From NCBI GenBank assembly GCA_020161215.1, contig JAIUOM010000014.1:1-51027 (forward strand): a stretch of DNA of 51,027 nt. The letters run 5' to 3'. A model generated the notes under the pieces. It made no database searches. It saw only the letters and a list, made by a program, of their open reading frames with translations, and had not been told where the DNA came from. This DNA is from Pseudomonadota bacterium. Its GTDB lineage: Bacteria > Pseudomonadota > Gammaproteobacteria > Burkholderiales > Burkholderiaceae_C. Of the stretch, positions 26,247 through 34,625 are shown piece after piece; within the stretch, counting starts at the first letter, position 1; every line of letters begins with the position of its first letter. The position numbers were made by a program, and so were the translations under genes.

Positions 26247-26606
26247 TTACAGGATGCCGGTGGCTTCGGTGAGCAGCCAGATGCCGATCACGAGCAGGAC
26301 GGCGCCAATGGCGACCGTGAGGCCAAACTGGCCCCAGGTCTTGCGGCCGGTGTGGATTTCCGCGTAGGTGCCGTAGGCGTGGTAGCAGACGCCGATGAAC
26401 ATGGACGCCACCACGAGCAGGGCCACGAGCATGATGATGTCGTAGCCGTAGTTGCGGATCGTTTCCATGATGCCGTTGCCGGCGCCGCGCGTAGGGTTCT
26501 CCAACTGGGGCAGGCCTTGTGCGAACGACAGCGCGGGCAGCGCGGTGGCGCCCAGGGCCACGGCGGCGCGCTGGGCAAGACGGGAAGTGAGGATGCGGCT
26601 TTGCAT
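26247..26606 (-). CDS. Conjugation membrane protein TIGR03745 (VirB2/pilin-like)
   Basis: The 119-residue protein has a leader (LAQRAAVALGATALPALSFA) and two hydrophobic segments (GYDIIMLVALLVVASMFIGV, FGLTVAIGAVLLVIGIWLL) with a short loop (HAYGTYAEIHTGRKTW). That architecture resembles VirB2-type pilin precursors, though the family role is not proven. It lies in the core operon between the TIGR03758 and TIGR03750 genes. Confidence 0.88.
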   Translation of the reverse strand: MQSRILTSRLAQRAAVALGATALPALSFAQGLPQLENPTRGAGNGIMETIRNYGYDIIMLVALLVVASMFIGVCYHAYGTYAEIHTGRKTWGQFGLTVAIGAVLLVIGIWLLTEATGIL

Positions 26607-26631
26607 GGTCAGGCCTTTCAGGTCAGGAAGA

Positions 26632-26865
26632 TCAAGAGAGAAGGAAGAAACTCAGGACGAGGTACATCGCGACGAAGCGGATGCAGACCCCGAGGAACTG
26701 GCGCTGGTTGAGGCGGCTCTCGGACCACCCCACGTAGGCCGTTCGGATGGCCCAGACGCCCCAGACGAGCAGGACCGCGAACACGACGCCGACCAGGACG
26801 GTCGCCATCGTGGAAGGCGCGATGCCGCTGTTGGCTTGAAATGCCGAGACCTGGGCGCCGTTCAT
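26632..26865 (-). CDS. Small conjugation membrane protein TIGR03758
   Basis: The 77-residue protein has two membrane helices (IAPSTMATVLVGVVFAVLLV, and FLGVCIRFVAMYLVLSFFLL). It overlaps the preceding RAQPRD gene by four bases (ATGA). The family is diagnostic for this ICE class; its role is unknown but it is always in the channel operon. Confidence 0.88.
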   Translation of the reverse strand: MNGAQVSAFQANSGIAPSTMATVLVGVVFAVLLVWGVWAIRTAYVGWSESRLNQRQFLGVCIRFVAMYLVLSFFLLS

Positions 26866-27242
26866 GGCTTGCCCCCCGCAGTCGTCGGCAATGGCTCAGT
26901 AGCCCGTTCGGTGCGGTAGTCGCCGGCCAGTTCGGGGGGCTCGCGCGGCTGGGCGCGCGACGGTGTGAGATGGGCCTGGATGCCAGCGCGCACGCGCGCC
27001 AGGTCAGCCAGCAGCCGCGGGTAATCGAAGTGGTAGCGCTCGCCCGGAATGACGGAGGTATGCGCGGCGCTGTGGACGACGGCGTGCTCCAGCGCGTCGA
27101 GCTGGCGCAGTGCGGCGACCAGCTCCTGGCGCTGCGCCGGGGACTCGGCCAAGGCCATCGGGGACTGACCCATCAGGAGGGCCGCCACGAGAAAAGTGGG
27201 CACGCCGCGATGCGCGGCGTGCAGCCAGGTTGAAACCACCAT
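26862..27242 (-). CDS. RAQPRD family integrative conjugative element protein (TIGR01690)
   Basis: The 126-residue exported protein has signal peptide FLVAALLMGQSPMALAESPA and a helical mature part (LVAALRQLDALEHAVVHSAA) with the family segment YHFDYPRLLADLARVRAGI. The Pro/Arg-rich end contains AQPREPPELAGDY. This is now the first transfer gene after the cargo. In related elements the TIGR03747/TraD genes precede it, so the 22-kb cargo separates it from its former neighbours. A promoter upstream at 27243 onward must have been supplied or retained. Confidence 0.88.
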   Translation of the reverse strand: MVVSTWLHAAHRGVPTFLVAALLMGQSPMALAESPAQRQELVAALRQLDALEHAVVHSAAHTSVIPGERYHFDYPRLLADLARVRAGIQAHLTPSRAQPREPPELAGDYRTERATEPLPTTAGGKP

Positions 27243-28161
27243 CGCGCCATTCCTGTGTGATCAGCAATGGCTCGATCGTGGAGGTCAGCACGACTTCAGA
27301 CCGCAAACAATAGGAACTTGCAGGTGGCCGATTGATGGTCTTGCGTGCTCGCTCTGGCAGCGGCAGGGGACGTTATAAGTATTTACGGATGAATCCCCCG
27401 TCTCGACGTCGCAGAAGTTGCCCTAGAAGGTATTCGAAACTGGTCAAGGCCAGTTGACCACTTTCATTCCATCTCGGAAGTAGGACGCGTCCCGCCGCAA
27501 TGGGCGGGCATCCACCCCGGAGACGCAGCCGTTGACGATGCGCGATCAAGCACCATCGCCTGCATGGAGATTCTGGTGAACGCGCCTTGCGTCTTGAAGC
27601 AACCGAATCGTGACGAAGCATGGTGCGCTTCGCAGTAGCGGCCGGAGAAACGCCTGCGCCAGATGCCCGCCTCCGCACCTGTGAACGCCGAGACCGTTCC
27701 CACGGCAAACAGCACGATGACCAGCCAGCTCCATACCGGGTCCTTGGAGCCATCGCGGAACATGTCTCGTGCGCGCTGCGCGCGGAAGGATGCGCTCCTG
27801 CTGTGGGTCGGCGCCGTCCACCCCTCGGTTGCCCCGCATGGCCGCAGGCCGCCCTTGCATCAGGATGCGCCGAGTAGTACGACGCCAACCGTCAGCAGAA
27901 GCCATCCAGCCAGGCGCCACCGGCCCAAGGGTTCGCGCAACACCAGCATCCCCAACTCCCTCTGTCAGTGTGGCCTGTATTGGGGCTGGATGTACGGCTT
28001 GATGACTTCTAACTGTGCCCCGCCGCGCACTGCTTTCACTACAACACCCTAGGCGATGCTGATGGTCGAAACGATGAAGCGGTTCTTCGAAAGGGCCGGA
28101 CCCAAGGCGTCCGATCAACGAGCACTTGGTGCGCGGGCCGTCGTGCCCGAGCCATAACCGC
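27243..28161. other. Cargo boundary region; transporter C-terminal remnant, no intact gene
   Basis: About 900 bp between RAQPRD and the glutaredoxin gene. On the minus strand 27960-27880 encodes LREPLGRWRLAGWLLLTVGV followed by VLLGAS and a stop, which looks like the last 30 residues of an EamA/DMT-type transporter. A frame at 27464-27763 contains a hydrophobic stretch (VWSWLVIVLFAVGTVSAFTG) of unknown origin. Neither is a whole gene. The area appears to be debris at an insertion boundary. The promoter of RAQPRD should also lie here. Confidence 0.5.
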
Positions 28162-28434
28162 TCAACTCGAAGGAGGATTGGTCGCGAGAAGTTTGTCAAG
28201 CTCTCCGTTGGCTTCGAGTTCGGCAAGGTCGTCGGAGCCCCCGACATGCGTACCATTGATGAATATCTGCGGCACGGTGTCTCGGCCAGACGCTTCCGTC
28301 ATGGCCTGCCGGTGAGCTGGGTTTGCATCAATATCAAGTTCCTTCCATTGCACTCCTTTTTCCTTTAGGAGCGTCTTGGCCCGTCGGCAGTACGGGCACC
28401 AACCCGTTGTGTAAAGCAGTACATCAGGTTTCAC
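28162..28434 (-). CDS. grxC: Glutaredoxin 3-type (GrxC)
   Basis: The 90-residue protein has the glutaredoxin active site TGWCPYCRRAKTLLKEKG (Cys14, Cys17), the cis-Pro TVPQIFINGTHVGGSDDL and the usual GSH-binding GG. It reduces disulfides and glutathionylated proteins in the cytoplasm using glutathione. It lies downstream of the minus-strand redox operon that ends at 28682, separated by an msrA remnant on the other strand. It could be transcribed with that operon or alone. Confidence 0.95.
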   Translation of the reverse strand: MKPDVLLYTTGWCPYCRRAKTLLKEKGVQWKELDIDANPAHRQAMTEASGRDTVPQIFINGTHVGGSDDLAELEANGELDKLLATNPPSS

Positions 28435-28552
28435 ATTGCATCTCCGATAATCAATGCTTAAGAGTGAGCTTTTCGCACCTCAGCCCAAGGAGAAGGTGAA
28501 CGCTTTAGCGGCGGCATCGAATCCATCACTCTCATACCCGCGTGGCAGTGAA

Positions 28553-28672
28553 TTTAAAATGCTCGGTACTGTAGATGGATGCCATCGGTGCACAAAAGGG
28601 GTGTTCCAAGCTTTGCGCGGCGTAGCCCAGGGCAATTGCGCGTCCTACCAGATCAACCGCCCGCTTGCGTGA
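28553..28672 (+). pseudogene. msrA fragment (5' part only)
   Basis: The reading frame encodes DGCHRCTKGVFQALRGV, clearly the active-site segment GGCHWCTEGVFQALRGV of the MsrA-like gene at 43993. DNA identity is high over about 50 bp (28575-28625 against 44020-44070). The rest of the gene is absent and W in the active-site motif has become R. It is not functional. It lies at the far end of the redox island from the intact copy and in the same orientation. Confidence 0.8.
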
Positions 28673-28681
28673 CTGGCAAGC

Positions 28682-29290
28682 TCAGCCATAGCGCTCTTCC
28701 CTGAACGGGTCACCGCGCATGTGGTAGCCGTGCAGCTCCCAGAACCCCGCTTCTTCCTCAGTCGTGAACTCAAGGCTACTCAGCCACTTGGCTGATTTCC
28801 AGAAATACAAGTGCGGCACCAACAGGCGTGCAGGTCCGCCGTGCTCGTGCGTCAGGGGTTTGTCGTCGAAGTGGGTGGCGACCATGGCGCGCCCTTGCGT
28901 CAAGTCCGCCAGCGGCAGGTTGGTGCTGTAGCCGTCCTGCGAGTGTGCAAGCACCCAGGGGGTGGGTGCTTGCACGCCGGCTGCGGCGAGAAGGTCGTCC
29001 ACTGTGACGCCACGCCATCGCGTGTCGAACTTGGACCAGGTGGTCACGCAGTGAATGTCGACCACCTGCTCGCTCTGCGGCAGAGCCTTGAATTCGGCCA
29101 GAGTCCATTGGGCCACCAGTCGCGGGCCGACTTTCATGGTCAGCACCCATTCGTCATCGCTGCGCGGGCGCGGTGAAGGCCCATGGGTGAGGACTGGGAA
29201 ACCTTCAGTCAGAGACTGTCCCGGCGGCAAGCGACCCCCGTGGTTGTCGACGCCGCGGTTTCGGCCAAGAAAAGATCGATTGATCGGCAT
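28682..29290 (-). CDS. Cytosolic sulfite-oxidase-fold molybdoenzyme (copy 1)
   Basis: The 202-residue protein consists of one oxidoreductase molybdopterin-binding domain. The Mo-ligand cysteine is likely Cys81 in DIHCVTTWSKFDTRW. Later segments are HEHGGPARLLVPHLYFWKSA and GFWELHGYHMRGDP. No Tat or Sec signal is present, so unlike MsrP or sulfite dehydrogenases it should be cytoplasmic. It is about 70 percent similar by eye to the second copy at 34626. The start lies 15 bp after the flavoprotein gene, so they are cotranscribed. Substrate unknown; methionine sulfoxide or another S-oxide is a reasonable guess from context. Confidence 0.88.
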   Translation of the reverse strand: MPINRSFLGRNRGVDNHGGRLPPGQSLTEGFPVLTHGPSPRPRSDDEWVLTMKVGPRLVAQWTLAEFKALPQSEQVVDIHCVTTWSKFDTRWRGVTVDDLLAAAGVQAPTPWVLAHSQDGYSTNLPLADLTQGRAMVATHFDDKPLTHEHGGPARLLVPHLYFWKSAKWLSSLEFTTEEEAGFWELHGYHMRGDPFREERYG

Positions 29291-29305
29291 CTTCGCTCCC
29301 TCTAT

Positions 29306-30700
29306 TTAATTCACCACCAAGAGCTTGCGGCGGTCGATGATGGTAGGCAGGAATTCAGTGACGGTGGGGTGCACTGGCAGCGCCTCACGCACCGTGCGCC
29401 AGGTGCCCTGGCTGGCCATCACTAGGCCAATGGATTGAATGATCTCGTCGGCCTGGATGCCCAGCATCGTGGCACCCAGGAACAGGCCGCTGTCTTCATC
29501 GATCAGCAGCTTGATCACGCCCACGGTTTCACTCTCTTCCTTCGCCCGGCTCACGTCCTTCATCGCGTGCACGGCCTGCGAAATACGTCGACCCTCTTTT
29601 TCCACTAGGCGCTTGGCCTCGGCTTCGTACAGCCCCACGTGTGCCAGTGGTGGATCGGTGAACATGGCATAAATGCTGTTGCGCGCGTCGGCGCTACGTT
29701 GCCCGCCCGCGAGGTTCTCGGCCAGAACCTCCTGATCGTGGTAGCTGGTGTGGGTGAAGGCCCCGCGCTGGTTGATGTCCCCCAGCGCCCAGATGCCTGG
29801 TACGTCGGTCTCGAGCCGATCGTTGGTGGCGATGTAGCCACGCATGTTGGCCCTCAACCCCACGCTATCCAGCCCCAGATCGTCGGTGTTGGGCGCGCGG
29901 CCGGTAGCCACCAGCAGGTGGCTGCCGCCAATGATGCGACCGTCGGCCAGTTGAACACAGGTGCCGCCCTCGGTTTCCCCCGGTTTGACTGCCGCAATAG
30001 ACACGCCGATGTAAACGTCGATGTCCTCGGCCTGCAGCATCTCGGTGACTGCAGCGGACACGTCGGCGTCTTCCCGTCCAGTCAAGCGCGGCCCCGTCTC
30101 GATGATGGCGACCTCGCTGCCGAGGCGGCGAAAGATCTGCGCCATCTCAAGGCTTATGTACCCGCCTCCGATGATCACCAACTTGCGGGGCAGCTCGCGC
30201 AACGCCAACAGTCCCTCGCTATCAAGGTACGGGTTTTCTGCCAGACCCGGAATTGGCGGCACGGAGGGGCGCGTACCCGTGTTCAGGATGATTTGAGGCG
30301 CGCGCAAAATGTGTTCGCCCGCCCGCACCAGGAACTCGCCACCATCGCGACCCGTTAGCCGGCCGTGGGCCTTAATGATGCGCAGGCCCTGCAACCCGCC
30401 GAGCCAGCTCTCGAGTCCGGATCGCGCTTGGTCGACCCTATCTTGCATGCGTTGCATGGCGACGGCGAAGTCGACGTTCACCGTGCCCACATTCACTCCG
30501 AACTCGGCAGCGCGACGGGCCAGGTAGGCCACTCGCGCCGACTTGCGCAAAGTCTTGGTGGGTGTACAGCCTCGGTTGACGCAAGTGCCGCCAAGGTCGC
30601 GGGCCTCCACCAGCGCGACATTGCGGCCGCGCTCTACGAGCTTGGCCGCCAGAAACGGCCCGGCTTGCCCTGCACCGATGACGATGGTATCGAAGTTCAT
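29306..30700 (-). CDS. FAD-dependent pyridine nucleotide-disulfide oxidoreductase (MerA/LpdA-like)
   Basis: The 464-residue class I flavoprotein starts with an FAD site (IVIGAGQAGPFLAAKL) and has the redox-active pair Cys40/Cys45 in GGTCVNRGCTPTKTL. The NAD(P) Rossmann motif is KLVIIGGGYISLEMAQIFRR. The C-terminal acid-base dyad is HPTVTEF. There is no HMA domain and no extra C-terminal Cys pair, so it is not a mercuric reductase. RclA-type copper/hypochlorite reductases share the fold but differ in the active-site context. The ATG overlaps the stop of the thioredoxin-MsrB gene by one base (TGATG), suggesting it may reduce that partner. Confidence 0.9.
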   Translation of the reverse strand: MNFDTIVIGAGQAGPFLAAKLVERGRNVALVEARDLGGTCVNRGCTPTKTLRKSARVAYLARRAAEFGVNVGTVNVDFAVAMQRMQDRVDQARSGLESWLGGLQGLRIIKAHGRLTGRDGGEFLVRAGEHILRAPQIILNTGTRPSVPPIPGLAENPYLDSEGLLALRELPRKLVIIGGGYISLEMAQIFRRLGSEVAIIETGPRLTGREDADVSAAVTEMLQAEDIDVYIGVSIAAVKPGETEGGTCVQLADGRIIGGSHLLVATGRAPNTDDLGLDSVGLRANMRGYIATNDRLETDVPGIWALGDINQRGAFTHTSYHDQEVLAENLAGGQRSADARNSIYAMFTDPPLAHVGLYEAEAKRLVEKEGRRISQAVHAMKDVSRAKEESETVGVIKLLIDEDSGLFLGATMLGIQADEIIQSIGLVMASQGTWRTVREALPVHPTVTEFLPTIIDRRKLLVVN

Positions 30701-31671
30701 CAGGACTTGACCAACGCCGCGGCGTTCATGCAGTAGCGCAGGCCACTGGGTTCGGGCCCATCGGGGAAAACATGGCCCAGGTGTGCGTCGCACACATTGC
30801 AGGTGGTCTCGATGCGCGTCATGCCATGGCTCGAATCGTAGTGATGCGCGATCAGCCCGGGCGCAAGCGCCTGCCTGAAGCTGGGCCAACCACTCTTGCT
30901 TCGGAATTTGCTCGAAGCGTCGAACAACTCGGTGCCGCAGCACACGCATCCGTAAAGACCGGGTTCGAACAAGGCACACATGGTCGAGCTGTGCGCAGGT
31001 TCGGTTCCCTTTTGCCGCGTGATGCGGTACTGCTCGGGCGTCAGGCGCTGGCGCCATTCGACATCGTCGAGCTCGAACCGCCGTGGCGGAGGTGGATTGT
31101 TGCCTTTCGCGTGCTGGATGACATCTAGCCAGGTGATGGTTCCTGCATCCGGCGTGGGCAAAGGCGGCGCCGACTCGGCGCGTTTGAGCTCGGCAATGAG
31201 TTTGTCGGCGTCGATGCGGAAGTGGTTGTAAACAACCGAGCCACTGGGATCGACGAGGATGAACCAGGGCGTGCCGCCGTTGCGGTAGCGCTGCATCAGC
31301 ACCGAGCCGTCACCCACGCGACCGGCGCCGGCATCGTGGCCGAACGGTATCGGTAGTGCGTATTTGCGCTGGTTGACCGCTACCTGATCGAAGGTGTTGG
31401 ACTCAAAGTCCTCGAACACCGTCTGCACCGCCGCGAAGCTGACGAAGGGCGAGCCGCGAAAGGCCTCGACCACACGGATCAGCGAGGGGAATCCGGTCAG
31501 GTGGCAGCCTGGGCAGGCATCCTGGAAACAGAAGATCAGCTTGAAGGCGCCGCGCATCTTGTCCAGCCCGTAGTCGGCGAGCGGCTGGCCGGCGGCGTCG
31601 ATCCATTGCGTCACGCCCAGTTCGGGCGCGGGCTCCCCCATGATGCCTGCTTGCACGCTGTCGTCTTGCAT
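30700..31671 (-). CDS. Thioredoxin-like/MsrB fusion protein
   Basis: The 323-residue protein joins two domains. Residues 1-165 are an AhpC/TlpA-like thioredoxin fold with CxxC at Cys53/Cys56 (CFQDACPGCHLTGFP). After a Pro-rich linker (166-205), residues 206-320 are methionine-R-sulfoxide reductase B. Zinc ligands are Cys242/245 and Cys291/294, with [15 protein letters not shown] and catalytic Cys314 in RYCMNAA. MsrB repairs Met-R-sulfoxide in proteins, and the fused domain probably recycles it. The ATG is at 31671, where the protein begins MQDDSVQ; the longer frame upstream has no support. It follows selO by 49 bp. Confidence 0.92.
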   Translation of the reverse strand: MQDDSVQAGIMGEPAPELGVTQWIDAAGQPLADYGLDKMRGAFKLIFCFQDACPGCHLTGFPSLIRVVEAFRGSPFVSFAAVQTVFEDFESNTFDQVAVNQRKYALPIPFGHDAGAGRVGDGSVLMQRYRNGGTPWFILVDPSGSVVYNHFRIDADKLIAELKRAESAPPLPTPDAGTITWLDVIQHAKGNNPPPPRRFELDDVEWRQRLTPEQYRITRQKGTEPAHSSTMCALFEPGLYGCVCCGTELFDASSKFRSKSGWPSFRQALAPGLIAHHYDSSHGMTRIETTCNVCDAHLGHVFPDGPEPSGLRYCMNAAALVKS

Positions 31672-31720
31672 GGTTGTTCCTCCGGGTTGGGTTGAGTGGT
31701 TGCGCTCGGGAATCCGCCGT

Positions 31721-33292
31721 TCAGGTGCCGCAGAAGGTACGGTAGTTTTCCGTCTGCTCTGCAGGCGCGGGCTCGGCCAACGCGCTGTCTGCCGCATGCT
31801 CGTCGAAGGGGTGTTGCAGCACCCGCAGCAGGCGCTCGAAAGGTGCCAGGTCATCGCGCTCCACGGCCGCCGCCAGCGCCGATTCGACGTGGTGGTTGCG
31901 CGGGATATAGATCGGGTTGGCGCTCCGCAGGGCCGCCGCGAGTTCGTCCGGGCTCTTGCCGATCGCCAGAGTGCGCTCCCGCCAGCGCTTCAGCCAAAGT
32001 TCCAGCGCTGCGGCCGCCCCTCCGAACAGCGTTCTCAGCGGCGTGTTATTGCCTTGCGCAGCGTCGGCCAGGCGGGCAAACGCGAGCGTGAAGTCGATGC
32101 GGTGCCGGCGCAGCAGCGTCAGGTAGTCGTCGGCCAGCGCGCGGTCGCCCCCACTGGCGTCGTCCAGGCCCAGCTTGAGCCGCAGGACGGTCGTCCAATG
32201 AAAGTCAAAGTGTTCGGCAAACGCCTGTACAACCGCGCCGGCGCGTTGTTCGGCAGGCTCGCCATCAGCGTCGATCAGCGTCAGCAGTGCCTCGGCCAAG
32301 CGCGCCAAGTTCCACTGCGCAATCGCCGGTTGATTCCCATAGGCATAGCGGCCCGAAGTGTCGATCGAGCTGAATACGGCCTCGGGGTCGAAGTGCTCCA
32401 TGAAAGCGCAAGGGCCATAATCGATCGTCTCGCCGGAGATTGTCATGTTGTCGGTGTTCATGACGCCGTGAATGAAGCCCACGCCCATCCAGCGCGCGAC
32501 CAAAGACGCTTGGCGCTCGGCCACCGCCTGCAGCAGGCCCAGGTAGGGGTCGGGGGTGCCGGCCAGAGCTGCATCGTGACGCGCAATGGCGTAGTCGGCC
32601 AGCCGGCGCAGCAGGGCCTGGTCGTCTCTGGCCGCGATGTACTCGAAAGTGCCTACACGCAAGTGGCTTGCGGCCACGCGCGTCAGGATGGCGCCAGGCA
32701 GGAGCTGCTCGCGCTGTACGGTCGCGCCGGTGGCCACCGCGGCCAGTGCGCGCGTGGTCGGGATGCCCAGGGCGTGCATGGCCTCGCCCATCAGGTACTC
32801 GCGCAGCACGGGTCCGAGTGCGGCCTTGCCGTCACCGCGACGCGAGAATGGGGTTCGGCCCGATCCCTTCAGGGCAATGTCACGGCGTCGGCCGCAGCGG
32901 TCGATGAGTTCGCCCAGCAGCAGGGCGCGGCCATCACCGAGTTGCCGCGAGAAGCTGCCGAACTGGTGCCCAGCATAGGCCTGTGCCAGCGGTTGCGCCT
33001 GCGCGGGAACGGCATTGCCGGCGAGCACGGCGAGGCCGGCGGCCGAGGACATTTCATCTGCGTCCAGTCCGAGCTCGTCAGCCAGTTCGCGGTTCAGCCG
33101 CAGTAGCCGAGGCGCTGGCGAGCCTGCCGGATTCGATCTCGCATACAGGCCCTCAAGTTCACGCGCGTAGCTGTTGTCGAACGGCATGTGCAACGCTGCT
33201 GGCGATGCCGGGTCGGAGGGCTGATCGTTCGGGCCAGTCGCGGTGGTTTGCAATTCAGTCTCCAGGTTCAAGGTGTAATTGGCAGGCGGCAT
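31721..33292 (-). CDS. selO: Protein adenylyltransferase SelO (YdiU family)
   Basis: The pseudokinase-fold enzyme transfers AMP to Ser/Thr/Tyr of target proteins. Bacterial SelO is known to AMPylate redox proteins, including glutaredoxin in E. coli. Motifs visible are AYAGHQFGSFSRQLGDGRAL, DIALKGSGRTPFSRRGDGKA, GVGFIHGVMNTDNMTISGET and IDYGPCAFM. The C-terminal Cys is retained (TFCGT). The frame may start at ATG 33292, which overlaps the stop of the upstream gene (TGATG), giving 523 residues. ATG at 33187 (MPFDNSYAREL) fits the family better. It lies in the middle of the redox operon. Confidence 0.92.
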   Translation of the reverse strand: MPPANYTLNLETELQTTATGPNDQPSDPASPAALHMPFDNSYARELEGLYARSNPAGSPAPRLLRLNRELADELGLDADEMSSAAGLAVLAGNAVPAQAQPLAQAYAGHQFGSFSRQLGDGRALLLGELIDRCGRRRDIALKGSGRTPFSRRGDGKAALGPVLREYLMGEAMHALGIPTTRALAAVATGATVQREQLLPGAILTRVAASHLRVGTFEYIAARDDQALLRRLADYAIARHDAALAGTPDPYLGLLQAVAERQASLVARWMGVGFIHGVMNTDNMTISGETIDYGPCAFMEHFDPEAVFSSIDTSGRYAYGNQPAIAQWNLARLAEALLTLIDADGEPAEQRAGAVVQAFAEHFDFHWTTVLRLKLGLDDASGGDRALADDYLTLLRRHRIDFTLAFARLADAAQGNNTPLRTLFGGAAAALELWLKRWRERTLAIGKSPDELAAALRSANPIYIPRNHHVESALAAAVERDDLAPFERLLRVLQHPFDEHAADSALAEPAPAEQTENYRTFCGT

Positions 33293-33783
33293 CACTCGGC
33301 CTGAGACACTTCGCCGGCGCGGCCGAAGTCCCGCAACAGGAGCTCGTCATCGAGGCGGAAGTCGCTGTGAAGGACCTCCCCCAGTGGGTCGAAAACGATG
33401 AACCATGGTGTGCCGCGCGTCTCGAAATCCGCCATCAAGCTCGGATAGCGGTCCACGGCTGGGTCGTGACCGAACGGGATGGCCAACCCGTAGCGCCGCT
33501 GCGTCTCGCGCAAACGATCGAAAGTGTTTATTTCGGCAGCCGTGAACACGGTTTGCACGGCCGCGAAGCCGAAGCCCTGACCGGACAGTCCTTCAACCAT
33601 CGCCTTGAGGGTCGGAAATCCGTGGCTGTGACCACCCGGACACCCGTGCTGGAAGCAAAAGATCACCTTGAAGTCGTCTCCGAGATCGGCCAACTCGAGT
33701 GGCCGGCTCGGGTTGCCATGCGCGTCGATCCACTGCGGCACTCGCAACTGCGGGGTGTTGAGGTGGACTTGGTCGTTCGTCAT
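33292..33783 (-). CDS. Thioredoxin-like protein, one-Cys variant, first gene of the redox operon
   Basis: The 163-residue protein is a paralogue of the N-terminal domain of the thioredoxin-MsrB fusion: both share IFCFQ, then CPG, then H, then GFP, followed by AAVQTVF, IPFGHD and RGTPWFI. Here the CxxC became CPGG (Cys48, Gly51), so a resolving Cys is missing and the mechanism would be peroxiredoxin-like or glutathione-dependent. Cys43 is a possible partner. The ATG at 33783 fits family starts. Its stop overlaps the selO ATG. About 840 bp of non-coding DNA upstream should hold the operon promoter. Confidence 0.85.
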   Translation of the reverse strand: MTNDQVHLNTPQLRVPQWIDAHGNPSRPLELADLGDDFKVIFCFQHGCPGGHSHGFPTLKAMVEGLSGQGFGFAAVQTVFTAAEINTFDRLRETQRRYGLAIPFGHDPAVDRYPSLMADFETRGTPWFIVFDPLGEVLHSDFRLDDELLLRDFGRAGEVSQAE

Positions 33784-34625
33784 GGATTCCTTGAGTGAGA
33801 GTACGGTCCCTGATCGCACTGGATGAACGGGGCGAGCGCTCAAGCGCCTTTGGCCACGCGCTTGACCAGCTTTCACTGCGGGCGCGGGAAGTGACAGGTG
33901 TACTCGAACCCTGTGCACCACGTCCTGCAGGCCTTAGAAGCAACTTCGGGCGAGGATGGCAGTTTCTGTCGAGCTTATGTTGCGACTCCTTGTGGCCCAG
34001 ACCATGCAATCGAATTCGCACGCCGGACTGGGTTATCCAACCCGTGCCGCTGCAGGCGACGCAATGGCGTTGCACAGGCAGTATCCTTTGGATCTCGCTC
34101 ATTTGAACCGAAGGCCGGCGCGACAAGACGCCGGTGCGTCTTGATAAATACTCCGTGCGTCTGATTTTTTCTTCGTTGCCATGCTGAAGCTGGAGCAACC
34201 CGGGCTTGAGGGCTGCTTCGCGACCAACCCGCTATGAACGCGGGCGCTGCTCGTCCATTAGTGGCTAAGCAAGGTGTGTGACTCAGGGCGACGGGTTCGG
34301 CCACGCAGAGCGCCCCGAAGCTCAGGACGATAGGCGCTAAATGTCGGACTATCGGTAGCGCCAGCACCCCTACAGTTGATGATCAACGCATGCCATGGCG
34401 AATGGATCCATCGATGATCGTGTAGATACCGGCTTCCCCGGCTCGTGAGTCTGCGCGATCTTGGTTCACCATGTCCCGCTACCTCCCGCGCGGTCAAACA
34501 AGGCGGTATCCAGCGCGGCGGGTAAGGTGCAGGCTCCTCAGTGGCACAACGGACCAATTTGCCGCGCAATTTTGAGCAAAGAGCGTTAGCCTTGCTCTAA
34601 ACAACATGATGCAGGAGTCTTCAAC
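33784..34625. other. Long divergent spacer, no gene recognised
   Basis: About 840 bp between the leftward redox operon and the rightward molybdoenzyme-flavin reductase pair. It must hold both promoters. Open frames here lack recognisable domains and good ribosome sites. The stretch near 34375-34400 has the palindrome TTGATGATCAA. No regulator gene is present in it. Confidence 0.5.

Noticed and set aside
27373-28256. Several open frames on both strands upstream of grxC
   Set aside because: They have Arg/Gly/Pro-rich shadow composition, no domains and conflicting overlaps. Only a transporter C-terminal remnant is recognisable.
29306-30700. Mercuric reductase or RclA identity for the flavoprotein
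   Set aside because: It lacks the HMA domain and C-terminal Cys pair of MerA and no other mer genes are present. The RclA active-site context differs, so only the broader family is stated.
29306-31057. N-terminally extended flavoprotein of 583 residues
   Set aside because: The extra 119 residues are an out-of-frame reading of the MsrB domain. The FAD motif begins directly after ATG 30700, which overlaps the upstream stop.
33795-34569. Open frames in the divergent redox spacer
   Set aside because: Composition and lack of start signals suggest chance frames. No known regulator fold appears.
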